Source of the DNA: Mucilaginibacter xinganensis
Lineage (GTDB): Bacteria; Bacteroidota; Bacteroidia; Sphingobacteriales; Sphingobacteriaceae
Reading direction: 5' to 3'
DNA: 64,000 bases
Assembly (NCBI RefSeq): GCF_002257585.1
Contig: NZ_CP022743.1
Location: 1,736,001-1,800,000 of the forward strand
This document shows positions 43,258 to 53,418 of the stretch, piece after piece. Below the pieces are notes generated by a model. It searched no databases, was not told where the DNA came from, and saw only the letters and a list, made by a program, of their open reading frames with translations. Both the position numbers and the translations under genes were made by a program. The first letter of the stretch is position 1. Each line of letters opens with the position of its first letter.

Positions 43258-46200
43258 ATGTTTAAAAGTTTACTCCTAAAGGGAAGAACATTATGCCTGC
43301 TATTATGCTGCATGATTTCTTCATTGGTAGTTACAGCCCAAACAAAACACTCAGGTAAGGTTATCGGCAGCGATGACAAACAACCTGTAGTAGGTGCATC
43401 CGTAAGGATCAAAGGCACCAACACCGGCGCTGTAACGGATGTTAATGGCGAGTTCACCCTCTCCTTAGCTCCTGGTAATGTTTTGGTTGTAAGTTATCTT
43501 ACTTACCAAACAAAAGAGGTAACTGTTCAAGGCGATCAGTATCTCACTATTTCTTTAGCGCCGGCAACCACTTCACTTAACGAAGTAGTTGTTACAGGTT
43601 ACCAAACCCAGCGCAAAAAGGACATCTCAGGTTCAGTAGCAACGGTTAACATTGCCGCTGCGAAAGTGATTCCAACCTCTTCTTCTGAATCATTACTACA
43701 AGGCCAGGCAGCTGGTGTTACAGTGATACAGTCAGGCGCTCCGGGTGCTTCTGGTAACGTGTTTATCCGTGGTATCAGTAACTTTGGTAACTCTTCTCCG
43801 CTTTACGTTATTGATGGTGTTCAGGAAAGCGGAATGGGTTCTATTAACCCGAATGACATCGAATCTATCAGCGTGTTAAAGGATGCCGGTGCTGCCGCTA
43901 TCTATGGTGTAGCTGGTGGTAACGGTGTAGTTGTTGTTACTACTAAAAAAGGTAAACAAGGTAAAACTAAATTTACTTATGATGCTTTTTATGGTGTTAC
44001 ACAGCCATTAGGCGGTAATCCGTTTAACGTATTAAGCGCTGATAATTTTGAAGCGTTGTTAAGAACAGCTGATCCTAGTAATGCGTTAATAAAAGACAAT
44101 AACGGTCACTTTACCGATTATGGTTACAACTCAGGTACTAATGTTACCGGTTCGCCTAAAGGTTTGGCCAATGCAGGTAACCCTGCAATTGATCCGTCAA
44201 AGTATGTTTATGATCCTAACAATCCGGAAAATGATTATTTGATCCAGAAGTTTGTAAAAGGAGCAGGTACTGATTGGTTCCATGAATTATTTAAATCAGC
44301 CCCAACCCAATCACATACTGTTTCTGCAAGCGGTGCTAACGAAAAAAACAATTACTACTTTTCATTAGGCTACTTAAATCAGCAGGGATCATTAATTGGT
44401 ACTTTTTATAAAAGATACCAGGCTCGTATAAATACGAATTTCAGCATTAGCGACCACGTTCGTGTTGGTGAAAACATGCAGGTTTATTACGCTGAAGCTC
44501 CACAGGGCAGCGGCGGTATCCCTGGAGGAAACCAGGCAGAAGGTAACGCTATATCTTTTAGCTACCGTATGCAACCGCAGATTCCGGTTTATGATATTAA
44601 GGGGAATTATGGCGGTACCTGGGATGGCTTAACCGTTTTAGGTAATGGTATTAACCCAGTAGCTACCCAAAATGCTAACCTGTTGGATCACAGCCGCTCA
44701 TGGAATGTGGAAGGTTCAACCTATGGCGAGATTGATTTCCTGAAGCATTTTAATGTACGTACACAATTTGGTATCAATTTCTATAACTACTTTTACGACA
44801 ATACACTACAGAATCAGTATTACGGAAGTGAAACACACTCAGGCAAAAATGGTTTCCAGGAAGGTGCCGGTTACGGAAGCACTTACACATGGACAAATAG
44901 CCTGAATTACAACCAGACTTTTGGAAAACATAGCATTAAAGCGTTTGCTGCTTTTGAAGCAAAGGATAATGTTAGCAGGTATCTTGATGCAACAATCAAC
45001 ACCCTGTTCTCATTAGATCCGGCATTCGTAAACATTAATGCGGGTGACTCTAAAACACTGATTGCTAACGGTGGTGCCAACCAGGAATACTCAACTCTTT
45101 CTGTTTTTGGCCGCGTGGATTATGCTTATAACGATAGGTATATTTTAGGTGCTACTATCCGTCGCGACGGTTACTCAGCATTTTTCCCGGGCAGGCAGTA
45201 CGGTACTTTCCCATCTATATCATTGGCATGGCGTATATCACAGGAAGATTTCCTGAAAGGTGTAAGCTGGTTAAATGATCTTAAAATTCGCGGAAGTTAC
45301 GGTGCATCAGGTTACAATGGTAACATTAGCGGCGGAAATGCTTATAACTCATTTGGAACAGGTTTCTCGCCTTCATCTTACGCACTAACCGGGGCACTTA
45401 ATTCAGCTTTAGTTGGATTTTATGCTTCGCAGATAGGTAACAAGAAAACAACATGGGAAAAAGATAAGGTAGCTAACATAGGATTTGATGTAAGTTTATT
45501 TAACCATTTAGACGTTACCGCTGAGTATTACAAGAAAACCAGCAGTAACTTATTATTCCAGGTTGCCCTTCCTGCTACCGTGGGTGGTGCAGCTGCACCT
45601 TATGTTAACATCGGTGAAGTTCAAAACAGTGGTGTTGATATTTCTGCTAATTATCATGGTAACATCGGCAGCGAGGTTAAATTTAACGCTGGCGCAAATA
45701 TTACCTCTTACCATAGCAACATCACTAAATTAGATGCTTCTTTCTTTACCAACTACCAACGTCAGAATGACGCGTTGGTTAAAGAACAGGTAGGCCATCC
45801 GATAGGTGAGTTTTTTGGATACACAGTAGATGGTTACTGGAACACCCAATCGCAAATTGATGCAGCCAATGCAGCAGCCGTTGCTAAAGGTAAAGGTACA
45901 GTTTACCAAACAGGTAACTCAGCAAACGGCGGTCCTGCTTTAGGTGAGTTCCACTATAAGGATATAAATGGTGATGGCGTTATTAATGATGCTGACCGCG
46001 GCCCTATTGGTAATCCTAATCCTAAATTTACTTATGGTATTAACCTTGGTGCGAGCTATAAAGGCTTTGATATTAGTACAGTGCTGTATGGTTCATATGG
46101 TGGAAAAATCTATAACTACACCAAATACTGGGTTGACTTTTTAAGTACTTTTGCAGGTAACAAGAGCAACGATTTGTTGTTTAACTCATGGACACCATCT

Positions 46201-46527
46201 AATCCAAACGCAAAAACACCAAAGGCATCTCCTGTGGGTGGTTTCGGATCTGATGCAACTACCAACTCATGGTATGTTGAAAGTGGTTCATTCTTAAAAA
46301 TGCGTTCGCTAACCTTAGGTTACACAATTAAGTCTTCAACACTTAAATCATGGGGCGTTGATAATATTCACATCTTTGCCCAGGGTGTAAACGTCTTTAC
46401 TGCAACAAAATACAAAGGTCTTGATCCTGAGTTGCTTGCAACGGGTTCAAATGGCTTAGGCACTGACATTGGTGCATATCCAAACAACGAGAAGAAATAC
46501 ATTTTTGGTGTTAATATGACATTTTAA
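43258..46527 (+). CDS. SusC/RagA-type TonB-dependent outer-membrane transporter (cassette 2)
   Basis: This 1089-aa outer-membrane channel has a signal peptide (CLLLCCMISSLVVTAQ) and a carboxypeptidase-regulatory-like domain at about 28-105 (VVGASVRIKGTNTGAVTDVN). The SusC linker EVVVTGYQTQRKKDISGSVA is followed by a plug (VFIRGISNFGNSSPLYVIDG, SISVLKDAGAAAIYGVAGGN). The beta-barrel ends in KKYIFGVNMTF. The nucleotide sequence strongly prefers GGT, GCT, GTT, AAA and TTA codons over the mixed use in susC 1, which suggests high expression. It is followed after 19 bases by susD. Its upstream region carries the strong palindrome at 42907. It is a paralogue, not a recent duplicate, of susC 1: the layout is the same but the sequence is clearly diverged. 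Substrate unknown. Confidence 0.95.
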   Translation: MFKSLLLKGRTLCLLLCCMISSLVVTAQTKHSGKVIGSDDKQPVVGASVRIKGTNTGAVTDVNGEFTLSLAPGNVLVVSYLTYQTKEVTVQGDQYLTISLAPATTSLNEVVVTGYQTQRKKDISGSVATVNIAAAKVIPTSSSESLLQGQAAGVTVIQSGAPGASGNVFIRGISNFGNSSPLYVIDGVQESGMGSINPNDIESISVLKDAGAAAIYGVAGGNGVVVVTTKKGKQGKTKFTYDAFYGVTQPLGGNPFNVLSADNFEALLRTADPSNALIKDNNGHFTDYGYNSGTNVTGSPKGLANAGNPAIDPSKYVYDPNNPENDYLIQKFVKGAGTDWFHELFKSAPTQSHTVSASGANEKNNYYFSLGYLNQQGSLIGTFYKRYQARINTNFSISDHVRVGENMQVYYAEAPQGSGGIPGGNQAEGNAISFSYRMQPQIPVYDIKGNYGGTWDGLTVLGNGINPVATQNANLLDHSRSWNVEGSTYGEIDFLKHFNVRTQFGINFYNYFYDNTLQNQYYGSETHSGKNGFQEGAGYGSTYTWTNSLNYNQTFGKHSIKAFAAFEAKDNVSRYLDATINTLFSLDPAFVNINAGDSKTLIANGGANQEYSTLSVFGRVDYAYNDRYILGATIRRDGYSAFFPGRQYGTFPSISLAWRISQEDFLKGVSWLNDLKIRGSYGASGYNGNISGGNAYNSFGTGFSPSSYALTGALNSALVGFYASQIGNKKTTWEKDKVANIGFDVSLFNHLDVTAEYYKKTSSNLLFQVALPATVGGAAAPYVNIGEVQNSGVDISANYHGNIGSEVKFNAGANITSYHSNITKLDASFFTNYQRQNDALVKEQVGHPIGEFFGYTVDGYWNTQSQIDAANAAAVAKGKGTVYQTGNSANGGPALGEFHYKDINGDGVINDADRGPIGNPNPKFTYGINLGASYKGFDISTVLYGSYGGKIYNYTKYWVDFLSTFAGNKSNDLLFNSWTPSNPNAKTPKASPVGGFGSDATTNSWYVESGSFLKMRSLTLGYTIKSSTLKSWGVDNIHIFAQGVNVFTATKYKGLDPELLATGSNGLGTDIGAYPNNEKKYIFGVNMTF

Positions 46528-46546
46528 TTGTTAAAAAAATATAATT

Positions 46547-48406
46547 ATGAAAAAATTTAATAGTAAACTAATTGTTCCCGGTGTTATGGCGGTGCTTGCA
46601 TTGTCATACTCCTGCAAGGACTATCTTAACAGGACGCCAGCCGGATCATTAAACACCGTAATCCTCGCCAATAAGGCCGGGGTTGACGGATTATTGATCG
46701 GCGCTTATTCATTGCTTGACGGTACCTATGGCGGCCAGCCTGGAAATACCTGGATGACAGGTACAGACAACTGGGGTTATGGTAGCGTGGCGGCAGATGA
46801 TGCGCACAAAGGCTCAACTCCTGATGACCAGGCACCCCTGGGCCAGATTGAAGCATTTATTGCAACAGGAAGTAACGGTTACCTTGACCCGAAATGGAGG
46901 GTAATGTTTAACGGTGTACAACGTGCAAACGATGTGCTGCGTGAGTTACCTTTGGTGAAAGATGGTTCAGTGTCTGCTGACTATGCTAAAGAAGTGACAG
47001 CTGAAGCCCGTTTTTTACGTGCGTTTTATGAAATGGACCTGGCTAAACTATGGCGGAATGTACCTTATGCTGATGAAACCGTTACTTATGATAATGGTAA
47101 CTACAACATTGGTAACCCTGGCCCGGTTTGGGACAAAATAGAGGCCGACCTACAGGCAGCTATGGCCGTATTGCCTGCAACCCAGCCACAGGTTGGCCGT
47201 GCTAACAAATATGCCGCCGAAGCATTTTTGGCTAAAGCGTATATGTTTGATCACAAATATGCAGAAGCACTTACTGCTTTAAATGATTTGATTGCAAATG
47301 GTGTAACACCAAGCGGCGCTAAATATACACTGCAGCCATATGCCAATAACTTCAATCCGTCAACTAAAAATGGCCCTGAAGGTGTATTCGTTATTCAGGC
47401 ATCTGTACATGACGGATCAAACGGTGATAACGGTAACTCAGGTAATACATTAAACTATGCCGCCGGTGGCCCTGCCTCATGCTGCGGTTTCTTTTTACCT
47501 TCATTCAGCTTTGTTAACGCATTTAAAGTTGACGCAACAACAGGTTTGCCTTTGTTAGATACTTTTAATGACAGTGATGTTAAAAATGACCAGGGTGTTG
47601 CAGCTGATGCTGCCTATACACCTTACACAGGTACACTTGACCCACGTTTGGATTGGTCAGTTGGCCGTCGTGGTATTCCATACCTTGATTGGGGAAATAT
47701 GCCGGGCGCATCATGGGCCCGTGACCAGCTAAACGGTGGTCCTTACATCCCGATCAAAAATGTTTACTATAAAGGCGCTCAGGCTACTACAGCTGATACT
47801 TACGAAGGTTGGGCAACAAACCAGTCAAACGCTAACAGCTACAACGCCATTCGTTTTGCAGATGTGCTTTTATGGGCTGCTGAATGCGAAATTGAAGTTG
47901 GAAGCCTTGCAACTGCTGAAAAATATGTGAACATGGTTAGAGATCGCGCAGCCGATAAAACCGGCTGGGTTTACACTTATGTTGATCCAAATGATCCAAC
48001 TAAAGGCCGTACAACTACGCCTGCTGCCAATTACAAAGTTGGTTTTTACGGAACTTATGCCAGTTCAAACGGCCAAAGCAACCCTGCTTCAGGTTTTGCG
48101 GCTAACGGTAAAGATTTTGCCCGCAAGGCAGTTCAGTTTGAGCGCAGGATAGAGTTAGGTATGGAAGGACACCGTTTCTTTGACCTTCAGCGCTGGGATG
48201 GCCTTTACGGCGGCCCAATGGGTGCTGGTTTTATGGCTAAACAATTGAACGATTATTTCGCTCATGAAATTAAAGTTCCCGGCTTCCCGTCTGTGTTGCT
48301 GAACAGCGCACACTTTATACAGGGAAGAAGCGAATTGTTCCCTATTCCACAAACACAAATTGATATAACACACGGAAAAATCAAACAAAATCCTGGTTAT
48401 AATTGA
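46547..48406 (+). CDS. SusD/RagB-type surface lipoprotein (cassette 2)
   Basis: This 619-aa lipoprotein partners the preceding SusC. The signal peptide (LIVPGVMAVLALSYSC) has lipobox SYSC and Cys23. The KDYLNRTPAG start, helical TPR-like segments (EVTAEARFLRAFYEMDLAKL, AAEAFLAKAYMFDHKYAEAL) and the C-terminal VQFERRIELGMEGHRFFDLQ block are typical SusD. The RSELFPIPQTQIDI ending and a final QNPGYN are also typical. A double-Cys patch (ASCCGFF) lies mid-protein. It starts 19 bases after susC 2. A hairpin terminator follows 15 bases after its stop, mirroring cassette 1. Confidence 0.95.
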   Translation: MKKFNSKLIVPGVMAVLALSYSCKDYLNRTPAGSLNTVILANKAGVDGLLIGAYSLLDGTYGGQPGNTWMTGTDNWGYGSVAADDAHKGSTPDDQAPLGQIEAFIATGSNGYLDPKWRVMFNGVQRANDVLRELPLVKDGSVSADYAKEVTAEARFLRAFYEMDLAKLWRNVPYADETVTYDNGNYNIGNPGPVWDKIEADLQAAMAVLPATQPQVGRANKYAAEAFLAKAYMFDHKYAEALTALNDLIANGVTPSGAKYTLQPYANNFNPSTKNGPEGVFVIQASVHDGSNGDNGNSGNTLNYAAGGPASCCGFFLPSFSFVNAFKVDATTGLPLLDTFNDSDVKNDQGVAADAAYTPYTGTLDPRLDWSVGRRGIPYLDWGNMPGASWARDQLNGGPYIPIKNVYYKGAQATTADTYEGWATNQSNANSYNAIRFADVLLWAAECEIEVGSLATAEKYVNMVRDRAADKTGWVYTYVDPNDPTKGRTTTPAANYKVGFYGTYASSNGQSNPASGFAANGKDFARKAVQFERRIELGMEGHRFFDLQRWDGLYGGPMGAGFMAKQLNDYFAHEIKVPGFPSVLLNSAHFIQGRSELFPIPQTQIDITHGKIKQNPGYN

Positions 48407-48420
48407 TCGTAAATTATTAT

Positions 48421-48460
48421 AAAAAAGAGGTGGGGATAGTATCTTCGCCTCTTTTTTATT
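48421..48460 (+). terminator. Intrinsic terminator between susD 2 and the ASPIC gene
   Basis: AAAAAAGAGG (48421-48430) pairs with CCTCTTTTTT (48448-48457), with partial pairing inside the loop, and a T-rich tail follows. The ASPIC gene starts 28 bases on. The position matches the terminator at 6546-6579 in cassette 1. Confidence 0.75.
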
Positions 48461-48485
48461 TTATACATTTAGCGTAAATTATAAA

Positions 48486-51400
48486 ATGAAACTTCTTCGC
48501 TATTTTTTTATTTCCTGTTTACCGGTAATTCTTTTTTCATGTAAACAACATACCTTATTTGAAAAGGTATCTTCCTCGCACTCAGGCATCCATTTTAGTA
48601 ACACCATTGTTGAAACCGACACCATTAACCCCCTGGATAAATTAAATATCTATAACGGCGGCGGGGTTGGTATAGGCGATTTTAACAATGATGGCTTACA
48701 GGATATTTACCTGGTAGGAAATGCGGTTTCAAATAAGCTGTACCTTAACAAAGGTGATATGAAATTTGATGATGTTACCGATAAGGCAGGCGTAGCAGGG
48801 TCAAAAGGTTGGGGCAGGGGAGTAGCCGTTGTTGACATTAATAATGATGGCTTAATGGATATTTACGTTTGCTATACCTTGTTAAACGATTCGCTGAAAC
48901 GACGTAACCTGTTGTATGTAAACCAGGGGATTGACAAAAACGGCGTTCCGCACTTTAAAGAGATGGGGAAAGAATATGGACTTGATGTAAAAGTACATTC
49001 AACCATGGCGTCGTTTTTTGATTATGATAATGATGGCGACCTGGATATGTATCTTACGGTTAACGAGGCGTCGTCAAGTGAAAATACCAGCAGTTTCAGG
49101 CCTATTATTAAGGATGGAACAAAAAATAGCACCGGGCGCCTTTATCGCAACGACTGGGACCCGGTATTAAAACATGGGGTTTACCACGACGTTTCAAAGC
49201 AGGCCGGGACAACAATTGAAGGATATGGCCATGCAACCAGTATTGTGGATATTAACCGCGACGGCTGGAAAGATATTTATGTGACCAATGATTTTTTAAG
49301 CAATAATATTTTATACATCAATAACCACGACGGAACATTTACCGACCGGTCAAAGGAATATTTTAAGCATACCGCTAACAGCGCTATGGGCCAGGATGTT
49401 GAGGATATTAACAACGATGGACTTGCCGACGTCTTTGAACTGGATATGAGCCCCGAAGATAACTACAGGCGTAAGATGTTTATGAGCTCAAATACTTACC
49501 AGGTGTACCAGAATTTCGACTATTTCGGTTACCAGTATCAATATAACCGGAATACGCTGCAGGTTAACCAGGGTCCGCGGGTTGGGCAAAACGACTCCAT
49601 TGGCGCCCCTGTTTTTAGCGAAACTTCGTTTTTAAGCGGAGTTGCGCAAACCGACTGGAGCTGGTGCCCTTTAATAACAGATTTTGATAATGACGGCTAT
49701 CGCGATATTGTGATAACAAATGGCTACCCGAGGGATGTTACGGATCATGACTTTACCACATTCAGGGCGGAGGCTTATTTAATAGCGAGCAAAAAACAAA
49801 TACTTGATCAAATTCCAACGGTTAAAATCCCCAATTATGCATTTAAAAATGGGGGGCACCTGGAGTTTGCTGACGTAACAAAAAGCTGGGGACTAGGCGA
49901 GCCATCATTTTCAAATGGTGCTGCATATGCCGACCTTGATAATGATGGTGATATGGATATGGTGGTCAATAATATTGACGATGAAACATTCCTGTATAAA
50001 AATACTTCGCGCGAAACAGACAAAAAAACAAATAACTATCTTCAGATCCAGTTTCAGGGCGGCCCTTTAAACAAGAATGGAATTGGGGCATGGGCCGATA
50101 TTTATTACGGGCATAACAAGCAGCAGGTATATGAGAACACACCTTTCCGCGGCTATTTATCAACCATCCAAAACATAGCCCACTTTGGCCTCGGGCGCGA
50201 TTCATTGCTGGACTCTGTGGTGATCAGGTGGCAAAATGGTAAAAAACAGGTTGTCAAAAGTGTTAAGGCAAATCAGGTGCTTAAGGTTAACATAGCCAAT
50301 GCCCTTGAAAATTACACATTTAACCAGCCAGCAATAAATAACAAATCATTGTTCCGCGAAGTAACAGCGGCTGTAGGAGTTACTTATACACATAAAGAAA
50401 GCGACCTGGCCGACTTTAATATCCAAAAACTTTTGCCGCATAAATTGTCGCAATACACCCCGGCAGTGGCAGTGGGAGACGTTGACGGCAATGGCTTCGA
50501 CGATATGGTAGTTGGCGGTACCACGCAATTTCCGGCTCAGTTACTTTTACAACAGGCCAACGGTAAATTTATACAGAGGAATCTTATACCTGCTGCGCCA
50601 AAACCTATTTATACCAATATAGTAAAAGATGAAGGTATGTTGTTGTTTGACGCAGATGGCGATGGCGACCTTGACCTTTATGTCGCCAGTGGCGGATATG
50701 AAAAAGAGCCGAATTCGCCGCTTTACCAGGATAGGATTTATATTAATGACGGTAAAGGCAACTTTAAACTGCAGGAGGACGCTTTACCCCGTAATTATAC
50801 GAGTAAATTATGTGTAAAAGCGGTTGATTATAATAAGGATGGCAAGCTTGACCTGTTTGTTTCGGGGCGTGTTGAGCCATGGAGCTATCCAAAACCGGTT
50901 TCGAGCATGATATTGCGTAATGACAGTAAGGATGGGCATGTAAAATTCACGGATGTAAGTGCATCGGTTGCTAAAGACCTGAAAAATATTGGTATGGTTT
51001 GCGATGCTGTTTTTAGTGATTTTGATAACGATGGCTGGCCCGATCTTATCCTGACAGGTGAATGGATGCCCGTTACATTTTTAAAAAATGACCATGGCGT
51101 ATTTAAAAACGTAACCGTCAATACCGGGATAAGCAATAAGCTTGGCTGGTGGAATACCATTGCTGCCGGTGATTTCAATCACGACGGCAAAATTGATTAT
51201 ATAGTGGGCAACACCGGTTTAAATACTTTTTATAAGGCATCAGACAAATACCCTGTTTATATCACCGCTAAAGATTTTGACAACAACGGTAGTTATGATG
51301 CATTCCCGTCGGTTTATTTAAAAGATCAGGATGGGGTTTTAAAGGAATTCCCGGCGCAAACCCGTGACGATATTGTGAAGCAAATGATTGGTATGCGTGT

Positions 51401-52067
51401 AAAGTTTCAGAATTATAAATCGTTTGCCGTTGCAACTATGGATTCTGTGATTACGCCTGAAATGCGTAAAGGCGCAATAAGGTTAAAAGCAAATATCCTG
51501 CAGTCGTGCTACCTGCAAAACAATGGTAATGGTAAGTTTACCATGGTTCCGCTGCCAATTGAGGCGCAAACATCACAGCTGAGTGGCATTGTTGTAGATG
51601 ATTTTGATGGAGATGGTAACCTTGATGTAGTGCTGAGCGGTAATGATTATGGTACCGAGGTTTCAACCGGCAGATACGATGCTTTTAACGGGCTGATGCT
51701 TAAAGGTGACGGAAAGGGCGGCTTTAAGCCACTTTCTATATTACAAAGTGGCATCTATATCCCCGGCGACGGCAAAGCTCTGGTAAAATTGAAAGGCGCA
51801 AAGGGTAATTATTTAATTGCAGCTACCCAAAACAGGAGTGTAATGAAAATATTTGAGCTGAAAAGACCGGTTCATAGCATTGCGTTAAAGCCATTAGACC
51901 TTTTTGCTACTATAAAATACAAGAACGGGAAAACCGGTAAGCAGGAGTTTTATAATGGCACATCGTTCCTGTCTCAATCGGGCAGATTTTTTAATACAGA
52001 CCCTACAATGGAGGCCGTTACAATAACTGATAGCTACGGACATGTCAGAAATATTTCGCTTAATTAA
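48486..52067 (+). CDS. FG-GAP/VCBS repeat lipoprotein with ASPIC/UnbV domain (CRTAC1-like), cassette 2
   Basis: This 1193-aa lipoprotein (lipobox LFSC, Cys19) has the same architecture as the protein at 6609-9947. A first set of calcium-loop repeats (DFNNDGLQDIYLVGN, DINNDGLMDIYVCYT, DFDNDGYRDIVITNG) leads to an ASPIC/UnbV domain at about residues 530-600 (NGIGAWADIYYGHNKQQVYE, FGLGRDSLLDSVVIRW). A second set follows (DADGDGDLDLYVASGGY, DYNKDGKLDLFVSGR, DFNHDGKIDYIVGNTG). It is about 80 residues longer than its paralogue, mainly at the C-terminus. It probably forms two beta-propellers at the outer surface. The haloperoxidase-like gene follows after 11 bases. No catalytic site is apparent. Confidence 0.88.
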   Translation: MKLLRYFFISCLPVILFSCKQHTLFEKVSSSHSGIHFSNTIVETDTINPLDKLNIYNGGGVGIGDFNNDGLQDIYLVGNAVSNKLYLNKGDMKFDDVTDKAGVAGSKGWGRGVAVVDINNDGLMDIYVCYTLLNDSLKRRNLLYVNQGIDKNGVPHFKEMGKEYGLDVKVHSTMASFFDYDNDGDLDMYLTVNEASSSENTSSFRPIIKDGTKNSTGRLYRNDWDPVLKHGVYHDVSKQAGTTIEGYGHATSIVDINRDGWKDIYVTNDFLSNNILYINNHDGTFTDRSKEYFKHTANSAMGQDVEDINNDGLADVFELDMSPEDNYRRKMFMSSNTYQVYQNFDYFGYQYQYNRNTLQVNQGPRVGQNDSIGAPVFSETSFLSGVAQTDWSWCPLITDFDNDGYRDIVITNGYPRDVTDHDFTTFRAEAYLIASKKQILDQIPTVKIPNYAFKNGGHLEFADVTKSWGLGEPSFSNGAAYADLDNDGDMDMVVNNIDDETFLYKNTSRETDKKTNNYLQIQFQGGPLNKNGIGAWADIYYGHNKQQVYENTPFRGYLSTIQNIAHFGLGRDSLLDSVVIRWQNGKKQVVKSVKANQVLKVNIANALENYTFNQPAINNKSLFREVTAAVGVTYTHKESDLADFNIQKLLPHKLSQYTPAVAVGDVDGNGFDDMVVGGTTQFPAQLLLQQANGKFIQRNLIPAAPKPIYTNIVKDEGMLLFDADGDGDLDLYVASGGYEKEPNSPLYQDRIYINDGKGNFKLQEDALPRNYTSKLCVKAVDYNKDGKLDLFVSGRVEPWSYPKPVSSMILRNDSKDGHVKFTDVSASVAKDLKNIGMVCDAVFSDFDNDGWPDLILTGEWMPVTFLKNDHGVFKNVTVNTGISNKLGWWNTIAAGDFNHDGKIDYIVGNTGLNTFYKASDKYPVYITAKDFDNNGSYDAFPSVYLKDQDGVLKEFPAQTRDDIVKQMIGMRVKFQNYKSFAVATMDSVITPEMRKGAIRLKANILQSCYLQNNGNGKFTMVPLPIEAQTSQLSGIVVDDFDGDGNLDVVLSGNDYGTEVSTGRYDAFNGLMLKGDGKGGFKPLSILQSGIYIPGDGKALVKLKGAKGNYLIAATQNRSVMKIFELKRPVHSIALKPLDLFATIKYKNGKTGKQEFYNGTSFLSQSGRFFNTDPTMEAVTITDSYGHVRNISLN

Positions 52068-52078
52068 TACTGTTTTTT

Positions 52079-53398
52079 ATGAGATACTTTAAATTATTAG
52101 CCGTTTTAACAGGGATATTATTTGTTGCAAGTTGCAGCAATAAGCAAAAGGTTAAATTATTGAGTGACGCCGATGTGCTGCATAATAATGAGGACCAGCT
52201 TACCCAGGTAATTATTTATGACGTATTTACGCCGCCTGTAGCCAGCCGTATTTACGGATACACAGCCCTTGCGTCGTACGAGGCCATGCGGTATGCCGAT
52301 CCTAAATATAACTCCATCATTACACAGTTAAACGGCTTTGGCAAACCACCGGAACCACAAAAAGGTAAAGAATACAATTTTGCCTTAGCCGCAACGAAAG
52401 CATTTTTTACCGTTGCTCATAAAATTACCTTTTCTATTGATACCCTTAAAAAATACGAGAACAAGGTATTTGCGATGTACAAGGACAACCTGGACGATTC
52501 TACTTATGCACGTTCAGTTGATTTTGGTGAAAAAATAGGCAAGCTGGTATTGAAAAGGGCTATGGTTGATAATTATCCGCAAACCCGGGGTAAACCTAAA
52601 TATCTCGGCGAAAACAGCCCTGCAAAATGGCGCCCAACGCCCCCGGATTATATGGACGGGGTTGAGTTTTGCTGGGGCACAATGAAATCATTTGCTATTG
52701 ATTCTTCCGGGCAGTTTTCACCGCCGCCACCGCCGCCTTACAGCGAAGATAAAAACAGCGTATATGTAAAGCAATACACGGATGTGTATAACACCACCAA
52801 AGGCTTAACTAAAGAGCAGATTGTAGTTGCAAAATTCTGGGATGATAACCCTTTTGTGATCCAGCACAACGGGCACTTAATGTTTGCCGATAAAAAAATA
52901 ACCCCCGGCGGCCACTGGATAGGTATTACTGCCATAGCCTGTAAAAAGACTAACGCAAACGGTGTTAAAACAGCCCAGGCTTATGCTTTAACTTCAATAG
53001 CGTTGTATGACGCGTTTATATGCTGTTGGGAGGTGAAGTACAAATACAGCTATGCAAGGCCTGTTACAAATATCAATGAAAAGCTCGATCATAACTGGCT
53101 CCCGTTGCTGCAAACGCCGCCTTTTCCTGAATATACTGCGGGCCATTCAACAATAAGCGCAGCGGCAGCGGGAACGCTTACCCATCTTTTTGGCGATAAC
53201 TTTGAGTTTCAGGACACCAGCGACTTGCGCTATATCGGAATGCAGCGGCATTTTAAATCGTTTAAATTAGCCGCCGAAGAAACTGCAATGAGCAGGTATT
53301 ACGGTGGCATCCATTACCTTAACAGCTCATTAATGGGCGCTAACCAGGGTAAACAAATAGCTGAATTTATTTGGGAGAAATTAAAATTAACCAACTAA
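52079..53398 (+). CDS. PAP2-superfamily / vanadium-dependent haloperoxidase-like lipoprotein, cassette 2
   Basis: This 439-aa paralogue of the protein at 9952-11286 has lipobox VASC (Cys19). The motifs are KYKYSYARP (about residue 318), FPEYTAGHS (about 347) and SRYYGGIHYLN (about 404). The Lys, Arg-Pro, Gly-His and Arg...His ligands are therefore kept, while the Asp found three residues after the last His in copy 1 (HFMD) is Asn here (HYLN). A Pro-rich run SPPPPPPYSEDKNS lies at about 216. The next gene, with a heme-binding motif, follows after 20 bases, which may point to redox chemistry over phosphatase activity. The activity cannot be settled by sequence. Confidence 0.83.
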   Translation: MRYFKLLAVLTGILFVASCSNKQKVKLLSDADVLHNNEDQLTQVIIYDVFTPPVASRIYGYTALASYEAMRYADPKYNSIITQLNGFGKPPEPQKGKEYNFALAATKAFFTVAHKITFSIDTLKKYENKVFAMYKDNLDDSTYARSVDFGEKIGKLVLKRAMVDNYPQTRGKPKYLGENSPAKWRPTPPDYMDGVEFCWGTMKSFAIDSSGQFSPPPPPPYSEDKNSVYVKQYTDVYNTTKGLTKEQIVVAKFWDDNPFVIQHNGHLMFADKKITPGGHWIGITAIACKKTNANGVKTAQAYALTSIALYDAFICCWEVKYKYSYARPVTNINEKLDHNWLPLLQTPPFPEYTAGHSTISAAAAGTLTHLFGDNFEFQDTSDLRYIGMQRHFKSFKLAAEETAMSRYYGGIHYLNSSLMGANQGKQIAEFIWEKLKLTN

Positions 53399-53418
53399 AA
53401 CTGATTGTTTAAATTACT

